DNA of 17,677 nt from JBBSOK01 sp038259825 (GTDB taxonomy: Bacteria > Bacteroidota > Bacteroidia > Flavobacteriales > Flavobacteriaceae): contig JBBSOK010000059.1 of assembly GCA_038259825.1 (NCBI GenBank), forward strand, positions 1 to 17,677. The letters are read 5' to 3'. Numbering within the stretch: the stretch's first letter is position 1; the number at the start of each line of letters is the position of its first letter. Position numbers and translations under genes: made by a program. Below the pieces are notes generated by a model that saw nothing but the letters and a program-made list of their open reading frames with translations, had not been told where the DNA came from and did not search any database. This document shows positions 14,142 to 17,677 of this stretch, in pieces.

Positions 14142-16106
14142 ATGTTGAAAAAATTGATAAAAGGTCGTTTTGCGGCGCTTTACACCTTAATCGGCTTGTA
14201 TTTAATTTTTGCATTTATTGTCAGAATTAGTTTTACACTATTTTCATTTGGCGAAATGGATACCTCGCTATTTTCAATCCTAAAAATTTTTGCAGTCGGT
14301 TTTATTTTTGATTTTGGTGTGGCGGTTTTCTTCTCGATTATTTATGCAATATATCTTACGCTAATGCCTACAAAATTCATCGGGTCTTGGGTAGATAAAA
14401 TCATTACTTATTTCACATTATTTTTATTATTATTTATCGTTTACTTTTCATTTTTAGGTGAATTTCCTTTTTGGGAAGAATTTTCGACACGTTATAACTT
14501 TATTGCCGTAGATTATTTAATTTATACCTACGAGGTTATAGAAAATATTAATCAATCATATTCGCTGCCGTTATTAATTTTAGTCCTATTGCTGCTTTGC
14601 GTGGGTACGATATTCTTATTTTTTAAATTCAAAATTTTACAAAGAACTTTCAATAGCAATACAGCTTTTTCTCAAAGATTATTGCAGTTGTTTTTCTTAG
14701 GCATTTTAGCCACAGTTTATGTTTTCTTCACAAAGAATAATATGGCTGAAACGAGCAACAATACATATAATAATGAGCTTTCAAAAAATGGTGTCTATTC
14801 TTTTTTTGCCGCTTACAGGTCTAATGAAATGGATTATAATCTGTTTTATCCGAATGTAAAATCTAAAAACGCATTTGCCATTATTCGTGAAGAATTGCTT
14901 CAGAAAAACCAAAAATTTATTTCAGAAAATACTGAAAGTTTACTTCGAAATGTTAAAACAGACAGCACAGAAAGCAAACCAAATATTGTACTTATCTGTA
15001 TAGAAAGTTTCAGCGCAGACTTTATGGAAACTTTCGGTAATGACCAAAATATAACGCTAGGCATAGATTCTTTAGCAAAGCAAAGTATTTTGTTCAGCAA
15101 TATGTATGCAACGGGTACACGAACTATTAGGGGTATGGAAGCCATAACGTTAAGCGTGCCACCAACGCCGGGGAATAGTATTGTTAGAAGGCCAAATAAT
15201 GACAAATTATATTCAATTGCAAGTGTTGTAAAGCAAAAAGGGTACTACCTAAATTTTTACTACGGCGGCGATGGATATTTTGATAATATGAACAGTTTTT
15301 TTGGTGGACAAGGTTTTAATATAATAGATAGAAATAGGGGAAATCCACTCTCTGATGAAATTACAACCAAACGAACAAATATTGAAGATGCAGAAGTAAC
15401 TTTTGAAAACGCTTGGGGAGTTTGCGATGAAGATATTTATAATAAATTGATAAAGAATCTAGATAAAAGAGAATCTAGCGACGAGCCTACTTTCAATTTT
15501 GTAATGACAACTTCTAACCATAAACCGTATTCATTCCCAGAGAACAAAATTGATTTGCCGCAAGGCACACGTGAATCTGCTGTGAAATACACCGATTATG
15601 CACTAACTAATTTTATAAAAACTGCAAAAACAAAATCTTGGTTTAAAAACACTGTCTTTGTGGTAATTGCAGACCATTGCGCAAGTAGTGCAGGCAGATG
15701 GGAAATTACGATAGACAAACATCACATTCCTGCTTTTATCTATAATTTGAAAGATAACAACCCGCAAAACGTAAACAAGCTAGCCTCTCAAATAGATATT
15801 ATGCCAACATTATTTGGCTATTTAAATTGGAATTATAAAACAGCGCTTTACGGAAAAGATATTTCAATATTGAAGGAAGACGAAGAACGTGCCTTAATTG
15901 GAAATTATAGAACCGTTGGCTTATTAAAAAATGGAATTTTCACACAATTAAATGACAGAAAAAAAATAAAACAATTTGATTGGGATGCTGAAGCTAAAAA
16001 TTTAAAAGAAAGAAAAACAAGTGATAAAACACTAGAAGAATTAACCATTTCTTACTACCAAACTGCAAGTGAGCGATTTAAGAATGGAACGATGAAAGAA
16101 AAATAA
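14142..16106 (+). CDS. LtaS-family phosphoglycerol transferase / sulfatase-domain membrane protein
   Basis: The 654-residue protein has five hydrophobic helices in residues 1-205, then an extracytoplasmic alkaline-phosphatase-fold domain. The metal-site acidic residue is in IVLICIESFSADFM (E288). The nucleophile Thr lies in ATGTRTIRGMEAITLS (residues 323-338), and the C-terminal metal-site D511-H512 in ADHCASSAGRW. FNFVMTTSNHKPY is also characteristic. LtaS-type enzymes move glycerophosphate from phosphatidylglycerol to an acceptor and leave diacylglycerol; Gram-negative members modify glycans or lipids. The acceptor here is unknown. A longer frame starting at 13998 would overlap the kinase gene by 143 bp; the ATG at 14142 gives a proper membrane N-terminus and a 1-bp gap, so I prefer it. 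Confidence 0.9.
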   Translation: MLKKLIKGRFAALYTLIGLYLIFAFIVRISFTLFSFGEMDTSLFSILKIFAVGFIFDFGVAVFFSIIYAIYLTLMPTKFIGSWVDKIITYFTLFLLLFIVYFSFLGEFPFWEEFSTRYNFIAVDYLIYTYEVIENINQSYSLPLLILVLLLLCVGTIFLFFKFKILQRTFNSNTAFSQRLLQLFFLGILATVYVFFTKNNMAETSNNTYNNELSKNGVYSFFAAYRSNEMDYNLFYPNVKSKNAFAIIREELLQKNQKFISENTESLLRNVKTDSTESKPNIVLICIESFSADFMETFGNDQNITLGIDSLAKQSILFSNMYATGTRTIRGMEAITLSVPPTPGNSIVRRPNNDKLYSIASVVKQKGYYLNFYYGGDGYFDNMNSFFGGQGFNIIDRNRGNPLSDEITTKRTNIEDAEVTFENAWGVCDEDIYNKLIKNLDKRESSDEPTFNFVMTTSNHKPYSFPENKIDLPQGTRESAVKYTDYALTNFIKTAKTKSWFKNTVFVVIADHCASSAGRWEITIDKHHIPAFIYNLKDNNPQNVNKLASQIDIMPTLFGYLNWNYKTALYGKDISILKEDEERALIGNYRTVGLLKNGIFTQLNDRKKIKQFDWDAEAKNLKERKTSDKTLEELTISYYQTASERFKNGTMKEK

Positions 16107-16130
16107 AAGTAATTGGAAGTTTAAATTAGT

Positions 16131-16147
16131 GAAAATTTAAAATTTTC
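16131..16147. repeat. Perfect AT-rich palindrome in operon gap
   Basis: GAAAATTT-A-AAATTTTC is perfectly symmetrical and lies 7 bp before the next start codon. It could be a protein-binding site or a weak hairpin, but such AT-rich symmetry also arises by chance. Confidence 0.3.
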
Positions 16148-16154
16148 GAAAACA

Positions 16155-16910
16155 ATGAATTCAAATAAAATAGTGGCAGATAATGTAAACAAAGTTTCAA
16201 AAATCACTTTGCTTTTTTGGATAATGAAAATTATTGCTACGACTTTAGGCGAAACATTAGGTGACCTTTTAGCTCACACGCTAAATCTTGGTTATTCAAT
16301 TGGACTTGCAATAACTGGCGTGTTTTTTCTTATGGTTTTAGCTATACAGCTTAAAGCGAAAACATACATTCCCGTTTTGTTTTGGTTGGTTATTGTTGGT
16401 ACAACAACAGTTGGTACCGAAATATCAGATTTAATGGATAGAACACTTCATTTAGGTTATCTCGCAGGTTCATTAATTTTAATAACGTTGCTTTTGAATA
16501 TGCTTTGGATTTGGAATAATAAAATTGGAAAAATTAAAGTGTATCCCATTTTTAATAAAAAAGTAGAACTTTTTTATTGGATTGCAATTTTACTTTCTAA
16601 TAGCTTGGGTACAGCTTTTGGCGATTTTTTGAGCGATAATATGGGATTGAGTTATTTGCAAGGTGCAATAGTAACTGCTGGTATAATCTTAATTGTTCTG
16701 CTTTTACATTATGCAACTAAAATAAATCACCTAGTTCTGTTTTGGATTGCGTTTATATTCACGCGTCCATTTGGTGCAACCTTTGGTGACTTACTCACAA
16801 AAACAACAACAGAAGGCGGTTTGGATTTAGGTACAATTTCCGCAACTTTAGTGAGTATAGCTCTTTTGAGCGTTTTAGTTTATTACAGTCATAAAAAGAA
16901 GTTAGTTTAA
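16155..16910 (+). CDS. COG4705-like polytopic membrane protein with four internal repeats
   Basis: The 251-residue protein has about eight hydrophobic segments arranged as four homologous units at residues 19-47, 74-102, 139-167 and 194-226. Each begins with an FW or YW pair, then G-x-x-x-G/S-D-x-L/M and ends in an LGY-like turn: TLGETLGDLLAHTLNLGY, TVGTEISDLMDRTLHLGY, SLGTAFGDFLSDNMGLSY and PFGATFGDLLTKT. This matches the uncharacterised COG4705 membrane family. The repeated acidic residue after a Gly-x-x-x-Gly-like motif in each unit would line up in a four-fold or pseudo-four-fold arrangement. Transport of an ion or lipid is a guess. It follows the LtaS-like gene by 48 bp and precedes an outer-membrane protein gene by 20 bp. 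Confidence 0.8.
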   Translation: MNSNKIVADNVNKVSKITLLFWIMKIIATTLGETLGDLLAHTLNLGYSIGLAITGVFFLMVLAIQLKAKTYIPVLFWLVIVGTTTVGTEISDLMDRTLHLGYLAGSLILITLLLNMLWIWNNKIGKIKVYPIFNKKVELFYWIAILLSNSLGTAFGDFLSDNMGLSYLQGAIVTAGIILIVLLLHYATKINHLVLFWIAFIFTRPFGATFGDLLTKTTTEGGLDLGTISATLVSIALLSVLVYYSHKKKLV

Positions 16911-16930
16911 ATATTACAAAAAAAGAGTAA

Positions 16931-17677
16931 ATGAATAAAATAAGAATAATTTTAAGTTTAGCTTTAATAGTATCAGTTCAATCAATTTATGCACAAGTAC
17001 AAGATTCCCTTTCTTTTATTAAATCGAGAAAAATGTCTGATGAAGACCTTGCAAAGAAACGTGAAGGTACATTTCTAACGGGAATTCCAGATTTTTCATC
17101 AGACCCAGTTACTGGTTTCGGTTTTGGTATTAGAAGCAATGTCTACTGGAATGGAGAACGCACAAATCCACTATTTCCTTACACACCATATCTGGCTAAA
17201 TTAAAGGCTAATGCAGCTTATTACACTTCTAATGCAAGAGAATTAGTATTGTCTTTAGATGTTCCTTATTATAAAGGAACAAGATGGCGTTTTAAAATAG
17301 ATGTAAAAGTTCAACAAAATCCAGCTAATCTATATTTTGGGCTTACTGAAGCAACTCTCGATGATTTAAGCTTACCGTCTGACCCAACTACGACATTTGA
17401 TACGTATGATGAATACGATAGTGCAAGAAAAACGTTGCGTCCAGGAGGTGCAGGAGAGGCAGCTTTCGTAACAGATGCATTATCCAATAGATTTAGAGAA
17501 ACCGAATATATGCTCAACTTAAAAGCTGATTATGCAATCGGTGATGGAAGGTGGCGCATAATGGGTGGTTATGAAATACAAAACTTACAATATAAAACTT
17601 TTGAAGGAGAGGAAGCTGAAGCTGTAAACCCTATTACAGGAGAGGAAACTATGGCACCAAATGGATTTTCACTGTTA
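16931..17677 (+). CDS. Outer-membrane beta-barrel protein, BamA/TamA-like (partial, runs off the window)
   Basis: The reading frame opens at ATG 16931 and stays open for 249 codons to the window end. A signal peptide ends at IYAQ (about residue 22). It is followed by GIPDFSSDPVTGFGFGIRSN, a motif typical of small Bacteroidota proteins of the BamA/TamA barrel type, and then alternating beta strands (NAAYYTSNARELVLSLDVPYY, RWRFKIDVKVQQNPANLYFG, EYMLNLKADYAIG, RWRIMGGYEIQNLQY). No POTRA domains lie between the signal peptide and the barrel. It is 20 bp downstream of the membrane protein gene, so it is probably in the operon. The C-terminal part and its exact family cannot be judged from here. 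Confidence 0.75.
   Translation, partial: MNKIRIILSLALIVSVQSIYAQVQDSLSFIKSRKMSDEDLAKKREGTFLTGIPDFSSDPVTGFGFGIRSNVYWNGERTNPLFPYTPYLAKLKANAAYYTSNARELVLSLDVPYYKGTRWRFKIDVKVQQNPANLYFGLTEATLDDLSLPSDPTTTFDTYDEYDSARKTLRPGGAGEAAFVTDALSNRFRETEYMLNLKADYAIGDGRWRIMGGYEIQNLQYKTFEGEEAEAVNPITGEETMAPNGFSLL

Overview
The window looks like chromosome from a marine or soil-type member of the Flavobacteriaceae (Bacteroidota). The DNA is strongly AT-rich. Shine-Dalgarno sequences are weak or absent. One secreted protein ends in a type IX secretion (T9SS) sorting domain, and several promoter-like sites resemble the Bacteroidota TAnnTTTG type. Lipoproteins, Reg_prop, FG-GAP and carboxypeptidase-regulatory-like proteins typical of the phylum are present. 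These are judgements by eye; no database search was possible.

Region 1 (1-2800, + strand) holds two separate genes for exported proteins: a carboxypeptidase-regulatory-like domain protein and a leucine-rich/receptor-L-like surface protein with a T9SS C-terminal domain.

Region 2 (about 2830-11810, all - strand) is the unusual part. It holds nine intact genes, mostly standing alone: a Reg_prop lipoprotein, a glycine-zipper membrane protein, a VanZ-like protein, a DUF6985-like protein, a WD40 membrane protein, a TIMP/NTR-like exported protein, a lipoprotein, an exported protein of unknown family and an FG-GAP propeller. It also holds a 5'-truncated Na+/Ca2+ exchanger remnant and a small two-helix ORF broken at codon 3. 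From 5.4 kb onward the genes are separated by imperfect palindromes of about 130-200 bp (5488-5618, 6259-6392, 7781-7912, 8409-8609, 9271-9405, and a split one with arms at 9950-9988 and 10570-10643). The arms share a consensus related to GCCAACAC-GTGTATAA. One arm ends 3-6 bp from the stop codon of one gene and the other lies about 7-35 bp before the start codon of the next. The layout resembles an integron-type cassette array, but the arm ends do not fit canonical attC core sites and no integrase gene is visible.

Region 3 (12071-17677, + strand) is a compact, core-like cluster: a membrane-embedded AraC-type regulator, then PAP2 phosphatase, diacylglycerol kinase, LtaS-like phosphoglycerol transferase, a four-repeat COG4705-type membrane protein and the start of an outer-membrane beta-barrel protein that runs off the window. 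Spacings are 5, 1, 48 and 20 bp. The enzymes form a plausible lipid cycle: the LtaS-like enzyme would take glycerophosphate from phosphatidylglycerol and leave diacylglycerol, the kinase would return it to phosphatidate, and the PAP2 enzyme would remove lipid phosphates. A GTGCAGA-N8-TCTGCAC inverted repeat just before the first enzyme gene is a candidate control site.
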